Below, piece after piece: positions 1 through 7,731 of a stretch of 27,442 bases of DNA; within the stretch, counting starts at the first letter, position 1, and the number at the start of each line of letters is the position of its first letter. The notes under the pieces were generated by a model. That model was not told where the DNA came from, searched no databases, and worked only from the letters and a program-made list of their open reading frames with translations. The position numbers and the translations under genes were made by a program. The stretch lies in assembly GCA_015522055.1 (NCBI GenBank), contig WAMZ01000058.1, positions 1-27,442 on the forward strand. The letters are read 5' to 3'. Source of the DNA: Candidatus Geothermarchaeota archaeon (lineage in GTDB: Archaea; Thermoproteota; Nitrososphaeria; Geothermarchaeales; JDFR-13).

Positions 1-153
1 TATTATATATGACCCTCCTTGGTTTTGGGTGGGATTTAAGAGTTGATTTGGAAGCTATTTAGATAGGGATTCGTAGTTAAGTTCTTTAAGCTTCCTAGCG
101 ATGGATATATGCAGAGGTTCCCGACGCTACCAAATAAAAAATTTTAGCGGTAA

Positions 154-162
154 TTTATTTTA
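154..162 (+). promoter_or_regulatory. Putative TATA box (box A) of the nucleotidyltransferase gene
   Basis: The AT-rich element tttatttta lies about 20-25 nt before the TTG/GTG start pair at 175/178. That spacing suits an archaeal box A driving a leaderless transcript. There is no convincing Shine-Dalgarno sequence just before the start. Confidence 0.4.
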
Positions 163-174
163 GTTGGGTAGATA

Positions 175-837
175 TTGGTGCCTAAGAAAGACGGATTGGT
201 AAGGGATATTTATTATATTGATGGTAAGCCTTATACCAAGTATGAGGTTGAGAGACTCCAGAGCATACTTAACCCATACTCATCAGTCGATAAAAAGATG
301 TTGAAAATTCTTGAGGAAGTATCTAAGGCACTAGCCAGAATCAAGTATTGTGTCGTTGGTAGGGCGGCCGTAGCATTATACGGCAGACCACTATTAGTAG
401 AGGATATAGAATTTCTTATTGATTTATCTGGGGTAGAAGGACATGAACTAATGAATTCGCTAAGGAAGATTGAGGTATCAGAGGATAGTCTAAAGCGCCT
501 AATAAATGGCAACAAAGTTACTATAGAGAAGCCATCTTGGGGACATAGGGTAGTTTTAATCCCAGCCACGGACGAAGCACAAATAATGCATCTTAAGGGC
601 GCCAAGAAAACAACTATTTTGGGGCTCAAATTATACATGATTCCGCCGGAGGACCTAATAGCCCGCTCCATCTCCCATGGAAACATAGAAGACGCTGCAT
701 ATCTACTAACAAACCTAGAGATTGATGATGAGAGGCTATCCTTGATATCCAGATTCCTAGGCGTCGAGAAACAGGTCCGGGAACTCGCCGAGAAAGTACA
801 TCAACTAAAAAATCAATTTAAGGAAGCAAGCCAATAA
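175..837 (+). CDS. Nucleotidyltransferase-fold protein (MNT/AbiEii-like), function unknown
   Basis: A 220-residue protein. Residues 59-80 (VVGRAAVALYGR followed by VEDIEF) resemble the core of minimal nucleotidyltransferases, where a GG/GS turn, a helix and a D-x-D pair carry the active site. Here the second glycine is Arg and the acidic pair is D-x-E, so activity is not assured. The C-terminal part (about 150-215) is helical, as in AbiEii/DUF6036-like stand-alone nucleotidyltransferases. The start is TTG at 175 or GTG at 178; the first in-frame ATG is not until about 298 and would cut into the fold. The gene stands alone: no antitoxin or partner is next to it, and about 260 bp without a recognisable gene follow. 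The family call is an inference from a short motif; the substrate is unknown. Confidence 0.6.
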   Translation: MVPKKDGLVRDIYYIDGKPYTKYEVERLQSILNPYSSVDKKMLKILEEVSKALARIKYCVVGRAAVALYGRPLLVEDIEFLIDLSGVEGHELMNSLRKIEVSEDSLKRLINGNKVTIEKPSWGHRVVLIPATDEAQIMHLKGAKKTTILGLKLYMIPPEDLIARSISHGNIEDAAYLLTNLEIDDERLSLISRFLGVEKQVRELAEKVHQLKNQFKEASQ

Positions 838-1096
838 ACTATAGAGGCGTCCAAATTCCTATCAATATAAAGGTCTTACCAGTTATTCATAGGGACTAAT
901 CTGAATCTACTTGACTTATCGAAACCTCCCCAAAATTCTCCAGACAAATGTATTATTAATAGTGCTAATATGAATGGATTTTCTTGATGTGAAAATTAAA
1001 TTAATTGATATTTCGACACAATGACACACTTTGAGAGGGTTATTCACTTACATTAAATGATGGTGAGTAACATGACTTGGGTGGGGCTACATTCGA

Positions 1097-2212
1097 TTAC
1101 TCATTCTGACCTTTATGAATTAGGTTGGATATGAATTCAACTAGGCTATCTATATCTCTGAATATTTTTGTTGAGTAGTTTAGGAAGAATGGGCTTACAT
1201 CCTTCTGTGTGAATAGTGCATATACATTCTTCATATGGGTGTGGGCATAGATCATCTCGCTGAGAACACCGGCCGACAATTCCTTAACAGGGTAGTAGAC
1301 TATAACCATGTCGCTTTGATCGATGAAGCGGTAGTCCCGATGTACTGTATGGTCTATGATGTATTTCTCCGCATCTAGAACCTCCTCCCTCGATATGTAG
1401 ATACCGTATTCCTCTATATAGAAGTTGTTAGAGTCGGCCTCCCTAGCCCTCTCAAGTAGCAACATATCTTCAATCATGGCCGGGTCGAATATAATTACAC
1501 CCTCCCTCTTCAACCTCTCAACCAACTCCCTCCTAGACTCCTCGAACTCAACATCACCCTTGGTCATGGTCATGGGATAACTTATATATGCCTTCAACTT
1601 CCTCGGCCTCTCCCCCCTCATAATAGGCTTCTCAACCATATTCACAACGTCATACATGAGTGAGGGGGATGCAGATGAAGGTAACATGTAGTGTGGAGCG
1701 CCCAGGATATCGGCGACGATCTCCGTAGTAAACATCTCCTCATCAAGCCAGATAAGTATCTCCTTCACACTAAGCTTATCCTTCCAGTGTGCCAGATCAG
1801 GCTCCTCCTCCAATCTCCTAAGTATATTTCCAACCGAGTCGATAAGGCTACAATATATGTCGGGCTTAATCTTGTTTAGGTAATAGTAGTCAAATGCAGG
1901 CATCAACACCTTACTCCACCTAAAACTCATATGTAGGCTGATCATGAGGTCCTTATCGAAGCCCCTATAGTCATCAACATAACTCGTTATCTCCTCGAAG
2001 ACCGTGGCGCGTAGAAACCTCAGCGTAGTAGTGTCGAGGTCTAGTATCTTATCCCCCGGAATCTTGATCCTTAGGCTCGAGGCCTTCTCAAACATCCTAG
2101 GACCTATATCAACCACATCTGCTGATATACCGTTCTGTCTAGAGTATTCAGCCACACTCCTAAGATAGTGTGTCCTACCAACACCAGTAATACCCGTGCC
2201 GACAACTATCAC
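1097..2212 (-). CDS. P-loop (adenylate-kinase-like) NTPase fused to a nucleoside 2-deoxyribosyltransferase-like domain
   Basis: A 371-residue protein with a GTG start whose codon overlaps the TGA of the upstream VTT gene (GTGA), so the two are translationally coupled. Residues 1-16 give a beta strand and a Walker A-like loop, GITGVGRT (7-14), in which the usual Lys is Arg. Residues 30-200 look like the helical body of an adenylate-kinase-like P-loop protein. From about 205 (KAYISYPMTM) a second domain begins with the strand-helix pattern of nucleoside 2-deoxyribosyltransferases; it ends with RDYRFIDQSDMVIVYYP and then SAGVLSEMIYAHTHMKNVYA, matching the family's D..(I)..aD.vi and S.G...E...A...gK.v blocks. 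A role in nucleotide salvage or sensing is inference only. It is the last gene of the minus-strand group starting at 3761. Arg for Lys in the P-loop usually impairs hydrolysis, so the first domain may only bind nucleotide. Confidence 0.6.
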   Translation of the reverse strand: MIVVGTGITGVGRTHYLRSVAEYSRQNGISADVVDIGPRMFEKASSLRIKIPGDKILDLDTTTLRFLRATVFEEITSYVDDYRGFDKDLMISLHMSFRWSKVLMPAFDYYYLNKIKPDIYCSLIDSVGNILRRLEEEPDLAHWKDKLSVKEILIWLDEEMFTTEIVADILGAPHYMLPSSASPSLMYDVVNMVEKPIMRGERPRKLKAYISYPMTMTKGDVEFEESRRELVERLKREGVIIFDPAMIEDMLLLERAREADSNNFYIEEYGIYISREEVLDAEKYIIDHTVHRDYRFIDQSDMVIVYYPVKELSAGVLSEMIYAHTHMKNVYALFTQKDVSPFFLNYSTKIFRDIDSLVEFISNLIHKGQNE

Positions 2213-2811
2213 CTATCCTCACCCGCCAGCTTCTCAATATCTATATATTTCTCCCACTCGATCCTAAGCAATATAATCGCCAATACTATACCTATAACAA
2301 CCGCCATTATATTTGTAAGTAGGGACTCACCGCCCAAGAATACCTTGACAAACTCAGATGAATAGACGCCAGCCATATACACCCCAAACGATAGGAGAGC
2401 CTTACCAAGGAAGCAGCTAATCAATACCTTAGGAACACTATACCTCATCACACCCAAAATTGGGTATATAATATCGTCTGGCAATGGTGTCAATGCAAAG
2501 AAGAAGATCACTATCGCCCCATACCTCCCGAGTAGCAACCTAAGTTTATCAGCCCTCTCCCTATAACTCTCAGGAAGAATAAATCTACCTAATACGGCTA
2601 AAACATATAAAGTGAACTCCCCAATCGCGGCACCCAATCCAGATATGACAGATACGAGGATCGGATCCAGGAGATGGGATGCACCTATAGAATATATGAC
2701 AAATAGATAGGGTATAGGTAGTATAATACTCCCATTGCTAATCAGGCTAACCAAGAAAATCCCTAAGTATCCATATTGGTTAACCAGCTCCGCCAAGATC
2801 TCTTGGACCAT
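2209..2811 (-). CDS. VTT/DedA-type (SNARE-associated) integral membrane protein
   Basis: About 200 residues with five to six hydrophobic segments. The pattern AELVNQYGYLGIFLVSLISN, then a proline-rich re-entrant-like stretch (ILPIPYLFV), a glycine-rich helix (SGLGAAIGEFTLY) and a second half with LGRYGAIVIFFFALTPLPDDI is typical of VTT/DedA proteins. Members act as membrane transporters or lipid scramblases in other organisms; the substrate here is unknown. I chose ATG at 2811 because GGAGTGAT stands just ahead of it and it follows the TGA of the upstream coiled-coil gene by one base. A longer frame opens at TTG 2829 but would overlap that gene. The stop overlaps the GTG of the next gene. Confidence 0.78.
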   Translation of the reverse strand: MVQEILAELVNQYGYLGIFLVSLISNGSIILPIPYLFVIYSIGASHLLDPILVSVISGLGAAIGEFTLYVLAVLGRFILPESYRERADKLRLLLGRYGAIVIFFFALTPLPDDIIYPILGVMRYSVPKVLISCFLGKALLSFGVYMAGVYSSEFVKVFLGGESLLTNIMAVVIGIVLAIILLRIEWEKYIDIEKLAGEDR

Positions 2812-2812
2812 A

Positions 2813-3382
2813 TCACTCCTCTTCCTCAAGCCTCTTAATCATATCACTGAGCTCACTCATCAAATCCGATAGGCTAACCTCCTCCCTAGGCCTACGCCTA
2901 ACCTCCTTCTTCTCGGCCTCCTCAGTCTTCTTAGCCTCAACCACCCTAACACGCTGCCTAATCCTATTTATCCTCTCCTCCAGCTCACGCTTCCTCCTCT
3001 CATAATCAGTAAGCAACTTATTATACTCATTCTCAAGCTGCTCAAGCTCCGCATAAACCGATATCTCCCTAAGCTCACGCTCAACCTCATCCAATTTAAC
3101 CCTAAACTTAGCTATAAGAAGATCCTTCTCCTCACCACCGATCCTACCCTCCTCAAACTCCTTATATATCCTGGCAATGGCATCCTGCAAGACATCCCTC
3201 ATATACTCAAGCTCACGCTTCCTAGTCACATAACTGGTCTCCCGCCGATATACCAGCTCCTGACCCCCCTCATCCATATTCAGCCTACGCTTAATATCCC
3301 TATCGAATTTATAGATGGAGAATAGAATAAGTGAAAATGATGCTAGGCCCGATCCAGCAAGTATAAGAACCTCCTCATACAT
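2813..3382 (-). CDS. Membrane-anchored coiled-coil protein, unknown function
   Basis: About 189 residues. A single N-terminal hydrophobic segment (roughly residues 4-24, VLILAGSGLASFSLILFSIY) is followed by a highly charged helical region (about 55-155) rich in E, R and K with leucine/isoleucine heptads, so a long coiled coil is expected facing the cytoplasm. The tail is basic, then acidic, ending in several glutamates. I recognise no family. The start is uncertain: ATG at 3382, or TTG at 3394, which lies about 25 nt from the TATA-like element around 3414-3424 and could be a leaderless start. It sits between the RNase P subunit gene and the VTT gene in one minus-strand group and is coupled to the latter with a one-base gap. 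Confidence 0.65.
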   Translation of the reverse strand: MYEEVLILAGSGLASFSLILFSIYKFDRDIKRRLNMDEGGQELVYRRETSYVTRKRELEYMRDVLQDAIARIYKEFEEGRIGGEEKDLLIAKFRVKLDEVERELREISVYAELEQLENEYNKLLTDYERRKRELEERINRIRQRVRVVEAKKTEEAEKKEVRRRPREEVSLSDLMSELSDMIKRLEEEE

Positions 3383-3449
3383 TTTTAGAACCAAAGATAA
3401 TTATTGTCCCAGTGAATATAAAAACTTCTGTATCGGCATCCATAAAGCA

Positions 3450-3761
3450 TCACTCAACAATCCTCCTATAGACATGCCCACACCGCATACACTTAACAAA
3501 TATATGGCGCCTAGGCATACTCCTAACCCTAAATATAGCGGTCCTACCCGGCCTCAATATACGCTTACAACCCCTACATATAAACATCTTATAACGCCTA
3601 GGAATCCTAACCCTATACTTCATAGAGAACCTCCTAGCCAGATCCACATACCTATCGGCATATACTATAGGGGTCGCAGGGTCGAGGGCCAAATCAATCA
3701 GCCTAATAATCTCATCCAAAACCTCCTTCCTAGACACCCTGGCATACCTAGGCAAACCCAA
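3450..3761 (-). CDS. rnp4: Ribonuclease P protein component 4 (Rpp21 family)
   Basis: A 103-residue basic protein. Two cysteine pairs, C62-x2-C65 and C91-x2-C94, form the zinc site typical of archaeal Rpp21/Rnp4. The preceding helical half (residues 10-45) and the sequence around MKYRVRIPRR also fit the family, which binds the specificity domain of RNase P RNA with Rpp29 to mature tRNA 5' ends. The start is TTG at 3761: upstream in-frame codons offer no ATG or GTG before a stop, and the only nearby ATG (3780) is out of frame. It is divergent from nep1 with about 54 bp between them and heads the minus-strand group that continues into the coiled-coil, VTT and P-loop genes. Confidence 0.85.
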   Translation of the reverse strand: MGLPRYARVSRKEVLDEIIRLIDLALDPATPIVYADRYVDLARRFSMKYRVRIPRRYKMFICRGCKRILRPGRTAIFRVRSMPRRHIFVKCMRCGHVYRRIVE

Positions 3762-3815
3762 TACACCCAGACACTCCCATAATATAGAGGCATAAACAAA
3801 TAATATTATTTAACA

Positions 3816-4487
3816 ATGAAGAAGATACGTATAGTCATCGTCGAGGCCTCAATAGAGAAGGTACCCAAAGACCTACATAAACACCCAGCCATACAAAACG
3901 ATGCAAAGAGAAGGCGTAGAAGCCCGGACAAGATCCTTCTATACCTACCAATCCACTACACAGCACTCCTATCAAAAGGAATAAACACCACAAAGAGGGG
4001 GAGGCCAGACATACTACATAGACTATTACTCCTAATACAGGACCATCCGCTCAACAAGATGGGGCTAATAGAGACATACTTCCACACAACCAATGATGAG
4101 ATATACTGGGTTAACCCAGAGACCAGGCCCCCCATCCACTTCTACGGCTTCGAGGGCCTGATGATACAGCTAATAGAGAAGGGTAGGATACCGCCTGAGA
4201 AGGAGCCGACACTAATAAAGAGGCTCGACCTAACACTAGAGGAACTCGTCAGAGAGGGGGATAGGGAGGTATATGCATTGGAGAAGGAAGGTATAGAGAT
4301 ATGGAAGACGGACATAAAGAAAATATTTGGAAACACATTACTGATAGGCGGCTTCCAAGAAGGAGAATATAGAAGAGATATAGCAGACCTAATCGATTAC
4401 AGGCTAAGCCTGACGAAGGAGACACTCAAAGCGAGTACAGCGGCATGCATGGCCTTAACCATGCTTTATCAATCAATTAGAATATAA
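3816..4487 (+). CDS. nep1: Nep1/Emg1 rRNA pseudouridine N1-methyltransferase
   Basis: A 223-residue SPOUT-class methyltransferase. The conserved GRPDILHRLLL segment (about residues 62-72) and the C-terminal GGFQEGEY region followed by LSLTKETLKASTAACMAL match Nep1, which methylates N1 of a pseudouridine in the small-subunit rRNA and assists ribosome assembly, using SAM in a knotted C-terminal fold. The ATG at 3816 follows an AT-rich stretch (aataatattattta) that can act as box A for a near-leaderless mRNA. It shares a 54-bp divergent promoter region with rnp4. The next gene starts 28 bp after its stop, so cotranscription with the hydrolase/ligase pair is likely, although an oligo-T run (about 4494-4500) in the gap could terminate some transcripts. 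Confidence 0.9.
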   Translation: MKKIRIVIVEASIEKVPKDLHKHPAIQNDAKRRRRSPDKILLYLPIHYTALLSKGINTTKRGRPDILHRLLLLIQDHPLNKMGLIETYFHTTNDEIYWVNPETRPPIHFYGFEGLMIQLIEKGRIPPEKEPTLIKRLDLTLEELVREGDREVYALEKEGIEIWKTDIKKIFGNTLLIGGFQEGEYRRDIADLIDYRLSLTKETLKASTAACMALTMLYQSIRI

Positions 4488-4515
4488 AATTAATTTTTTG
4501 AAATAGGTGAAATAG

Positions 4516-5463
4516 ATGCGTATACCTATACTGAAGGAGAAGATAGGGATAGAGATAAAACCAGCCATATACAACCTTAGACTCTACTCAGAGGTTAGGA
4601 TGCTAATAGAAGATTTAGAGAGTGGATACAAGGAAGGCATATATAGACATCTAAATAACATAAAGGAATTAATCGGGATAATATCTGGAACAGAATATGA
4701 GAACGCTATCATAGAGAAATACTTCCCGGTAGGCCTACTAACCTCGCCTGACCAAATAGACATAGATAGACTAATACTCTACCTAAGCGAACTAACATCA
4801 TCAATAGAGAAAGGTTTGATGGAGCAGGGGGAATATGGTGGAACAACCCCCACAAACAAAAAGGCATTATATACATACTACGAAATATCATTCATATACC
4901 CACTGGAGGAGCTCGTTAAGGGATATGAATATGTCCCGGGAGACAAGAAATGCCTAGTCAGCGTCCCACACTGCCACCCACCATTCAACGACGTAAACAC
5001 ACTTAGTATCGGCAGGGATATAGCCAGTAGAACCGGATCCCACCTAATATACAGCAAATTATCAAGGATATACACAGACTATAATAGGAGATACTCCAGA
5101 TTAACCCCATATAGAAGAGTGATTAGCAAGCTGATAAGAGATATGGGCATAAAGCTCGTATTAGATATACACGGAGCAAAGGACGATGATATAGACATCG
5201 AGATAGGATACGCATTCGGAGCAACAGCCTCCCAAGAAACAGTTAGACTATTAGCCAAGATACTAAATAAACATGGATTGAGCTATAAATACGAGGATGT
5301 AAAGTTCACAGGCGGAGATATAATCAGATACCACTCAATAGTAGGCAGAAATGAAGCTCTCCAACTAGAGATAAGCAGTAGAATAAGGAGGGAGAATAAG
5401 GATACCGTCGTTGATGCCATAACTGAATTCATAGATACATACAATAAAAAGGTGATAAAATGA
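4516..5463 (+). CDS. N-formylglutamate amidohydrolase (FGase)-like hydrolase with an N-terminal extension
   Basis: A 315-residue protein. The C-terminal two thirds carry the FGase blocks in order: SVPHCHPPF (148-156, metal-binding His region), SRIYTDYNRR (183-192, the D-x-NR block), LVLDIHGA (214-221) and ALQLEISSRI (281-290). This family has a zinc-peptidase-like fold and hydrolyses N-formyl or related acyl-amide bonds. About 130 residues precede the domain; they are helical and not recognised. The ATG at 4516 has the Shine-Dalgarno sequence GGTGA five bases before it. Its stop overlaps the start of the ligase gene (ATGA at 5460-5463), which strongly suggests the two proteins act together. 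There are no other histidine-degradation genes nearby, so the true substrate is unlikely to be N-formylglutamate from the Hut pathway. Confidence 0.72.
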   Translation: MRIPILKEKIGIEIKPAIYNLRLYSEVRMLIEDLESGYKEGIYRHLNNIKELIGIISGTEYENAIIEKYFPVGLLTSPDQIDIDRLILYLSELTSSIEKGLMEQGEYGGTTPTNKKALYTYYEISFIYPLEELVKGYEYVPGDKKCLVSVPHCHPPFNDVNTLSIGRDIASRTGSHLIYSKLSRIYTDYNRRYSRLTPYRRVISKLIRDMGIKLVLDIHGAKDDDIDIEIGYAFGATASQETVRLLAKILNKHGLSYKYEDVKFTGGDIIRYHSIVGRNEALQLEISSRIRRENKDTVVDAITEFIDTYNKKVIK

Positions 5464-6863
5464 CCATAGAATTCAGGGTAGGTATAGAGGAGGAGGGCTT
5501 CGTCCTCAATAACATGGGATTCCTAGCACCATACTCATATAAAGTTGCAGAGGACCTACTAGACCTTATACAGAGTGATAACGATTTAATGATGAAAATA
5601 AGACGGGTATTGCTGGGCATCCAATGGGAGCCCGATCCATCCCAAATAGAATATGTTACCCACCCACTCAATCTACAAGATATTTATGGCTCCATTAGGT
5701 TCAGTAGAGAATTACTAGGTAGATGCGCCCAGCAAAACGAGCTAATAATGGCATTCATGAGTATGCATCCAATACAGTCAACCCCACTACCAATAAACGG
5801 CACCCACATCAATATATCATATACTGGCATCAATGAAGCCAGGCGACTAAGGCAACTGAACTACGTGGCAAACTACCTAAGGAATTACATACCTGAGATA
5901 ATAGCAGCTACATCAAACACACCTATATATAGGGGCACCTACAACGGATACATAAATAATAGGCTCAGGCTAAGCAAAGTACTCAAACACTCGGACTACA
6001 GCAGGCTAGTGATAAAACCCTTCAGAATAATCCCACCAACCATGAGGGAGAGATTCAGATACGGCATTATATTCGAGAAAATAAGGAGATATATTAGGAG
6101 GATAGAGGTAAATAAGGATGGAGACAGGCTTCTAGACCTAACAGTCAGGGGGCCATATACAAATATTATAGAAGACATATTCAAATCACCCGAAGCCACG
6201 AGAATCGAGATAAGGCTAATCGACAACCAACTCGATATAAACTATCTAAACGACGTAGTAACTATGCTCGTCGGACTAACCTATGAAGCCATAGAAAACT
6301 ATGGGAGAGGCGTGGATCTAAAGAAGAGGGATAACCTAGATATCCTAAGGGAGAGAGCTATAAAATATGGTGTGGATGCAGAGGCAGATGATGGAGAGAA
6401 AATTGGGGATAAAATAAAGGAATTGATCGAGAGGATAGAGCCGCTGATCGAGACACTAGGCCTAAAATTCAGGAGCCCACTTAGAAAAGGCATCCCCGAA
6501 TACAAGCTACATAATATAGAGATACTGGATATAAATCCACCGATAACCAGTCTCAGACTAGATGGGTATCAATGGATGGAGATAGAAACCACTGGAAAGA
6601 GAAAAGTAATCAAACTCAACGGCGAGACCAAGACCGTCGACAAGGGGAGATACAAGGGTATGATAATACCTGAATATAGAATGGAGTACGAAGAAGAAAA
6701 TGGGATACTGAGGAGGATAAGAAGGATCCACATCAAATACTATCTCTACACATCCATAGGATATATCGAGTTGAGGAGCGAAGACAGCATCATCAAATCA
6801 CTAAAGCCCATAGAAAGACTACTACAGGTTACTGAGAGATCAATACTAAGCGGCTACCAATAA
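5460..6863 (+). CDS. GCS2-type carboxylate-amine ligase (glutamate-cysteine ligase family 2-like)
   Basis: A 467-residue protein. Family blocks are visible in order: VGIEEEGFVL (7-16), EPDPSQIEYVTHP (57-69), NGTHINIS (113-120), SNTPIYRGTYNGYINNRLRL (152-171) and RIEIRLIDNQLD (248-259). These match the ATP- and metal-binding core of GCS2/YbdK ligases, which join a glutamyl-type carboxylate to an amine with ATP. Members are usually near 370 residues, so residues from about 345 on (mixed strand, charged) form an extra C-terminal part. The start codon overlaps the stop of the FGase-like gene. Inference: ligase and hydrolase make and trim an amide-linked metabolite or peptide; the actual substrates cannot be read from sequence, and glutathione is not expected in crenarchaea. 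Confidence 0.75.
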   Translation: MTIEFRVGIEEEGFVLNNMGFLAPYSYKVAEDLLDLIQSDNDLMMKIRRVLLGIQWEPDPSQIEYVTHPLNLQDIYGSIRFSRELLGRCAQQNELIMAFMSMHPIQSTPLPINGTHINISYTGINEARRLRQLNYVANYLRNYIPEIIAATSNTPIYRGTYNGYINNRLRLSKVLKHSDYSRLVIKPFRIIPPTMRERFRYGIIFEKIRRYIRRIEVNKDGDRLLDLTVRGPYTNIIEDIFKSPEATRIEIRLIDNQLDINYLNDVVTMLVGLTYEAIENYGRGVDLKKRDNLDILRERAIKYGVDAEADDGEKIGDKIKELIERIEPLIETLGLKFRSPLRKGIPEYKLHNIEILDINPPITSLRLDGYQWMEIETTGKRKVIKLNGETKTVDKGRYKGMIIPEYRMEYEEENGILRRIRRIHIKYYLYTSIGYIELRSEDSIIKSLKPIERLLQVTERSILSGYQ

Positions 6864-6928
6864 ATATGCAGAACCAGCATCTAAAGAATTAAAAATACTG
6901 TAGCAAATAATATATGAAAGTGGTGGAT

Positions 6929-7005
6929 GCGGCCGTAGTCTAGCCTGGTAGGATGCCGGCCTTCCAAGCCGGAGATCCCGGGTTCAAATCCCGGCGGCCG
7001 CACCA
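6929..7005 (+). tRNA. tRNA-Gly (anticodon TCC), CCA encoded
   Basis: A full cloverleaf can be drawn: acceptor GCGGCCG pairs with CGGCCGC, the D arm is GTCT...GGAT, the anticodon stem CCGGC/GCCGG encloses CTTCCAA, and the T arm is CCGGG-TTCAAAT-CCCGG. The loop gives anticodon TCC, reading GGA and other Gly codons. The discriminator is A at 7002 and CCA is encoded at 7003-7005. There is no intron. An upstream AT-rich element around 6887-6898 is a likely TATA box. Confidence 0.97.
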
Positions 7006-7145
7006 ATAAAAACTATTTATAGAACCCATCATCCATAGACTCTATTATATATATCTTGTAAACAATTGATTATGTAATATACATATTGTCGGCAAATACC
7101 CTTGAATAGAGACTAATATAGCTGGTGTAGGAGAGAATTTAGGCC

Positions 7146-7730
7146 ATGAAGCTATTAGTAATAACGAGGAATCTCCCGGAGAAGATAGAGGAAGTATCCG
7201 GACTACTAAGCCAAATAACCAATATTGGGTATCGACAGGTGATAATCCCTATTGAGAATAGAGATATACACCTAACCAGAGACCTACTCAGCATCAACAA
7301 GGATACATGGATCATCTTCAAGGAAGTAGAGGATACAGAGATAGGGAACTACCTCTACTCATGCTCACAGATAATAGGACAGAAGGATAAAGTAACTGTA
7401 GTATTCTATGACATATTCGCTAGATATATACCTAGGATAGACCTAAATAATGTTTTTACACGCCTAAAATCAGTCGACGGAGATATAGTCGTGGTAACCA
7501 AGTCGCCTGGGGAATATAAAGTAGATGTAAAGGATAACTTGGTGGATAAATTTGAGAAAGGAAGAGGTGGATCCTATAGCTTTATAGGGATATCATTATT
7601 CAGCGGTAGGCTATTTAAATGGGTAAATGATAGATATGGCCTCGACCCATCAATCGTCTATAGCGATTTAGATGAGGTATTAAACCAATATCTCTATAAT
7701 GGCCACAAGCTATATGCGATAATCATATAG
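7146..7730 (+). CDS. Diverged sugar-nucleotidyltransferase-like (GT-A fold) protein lacking the signature loop
   Basis: A 194-residue protein. Its middle and end follow the layout of glucose-1-phosphate thymidylyl-/mannose-1-phosphate guanylyltransferase domains: a strand then an acidic turn (VTVVFYDIFARYIP, about 83-96), a strand with VDGDIVVVTKSP (110-121), then KVDVKDNLVDKFEKG, and SFIGISLFSGRLFKWV (about 144-159). The usual N-terminal nucleotide-binding loop (GGxGTRL) is absent; the protein starts MKLLVITRNLPEK instead. It is shorter than active enzymes (230 or more residues). It may be a catalytically dead paralogue, a binding subunit or a different activity. ATG at 7146 is the natural start. 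It converges with the ABC ATPase gene with a single base between the two stops. Confidence 0.5.
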   Translation: MKLLVITRNLPEKIEEVSGLLSQITNIGYRQVIIPIENRDIHLTRDLLSINKDTWIIFKEVEDTEIGNYLYSCSQIIGQKDKVTVVFYDIFARYIPRIDLNNVFTRLKSVDGDIVVVTKSPGEYKVDVKDNLVDKFEKGRGGSYSFIGISLFSGRLFKWVNDRYGLDPSIVYSDLDEVLNQYLYNGHKLYAIII

Positions 7731-7731
7731 G

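Noticed and set aside
1..62. Short frame at the left edge ending in TAG at 60-62
   Set aside because: It could be the 3' end of a gene outside the window, but 20 codons without context cannot be supported.
838..1096. 259-bp gap searched for small RNA, small ORF or mobile-element remnants
   Set aside because: Only AT-rich sequence with short broken frames; no C/D box pair, terminal repeats or hairpin convincing enough to list.
1062..1136. 24-codon plus-strand frame starting ATGGTG
   Set aside because: It is very short, overlaps the end of the P-loop gene in antisense and has no promoter or ribosome binding site.
3315..3782. 155-codon plus-strand frame opposite rnp4
   Set aside because: It is antisense to the Rpp21 gene with its intact zinc cysteines, and its composition is repetitive in Pro/Thr/Asn.
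6929..7005. Possible intron in tRNA-Gly, considered because EndA is in the window
   Set aside because: The anticodon loop is a normal seven-base CTTCCAA and the cloverleaf closes without extra sequence.
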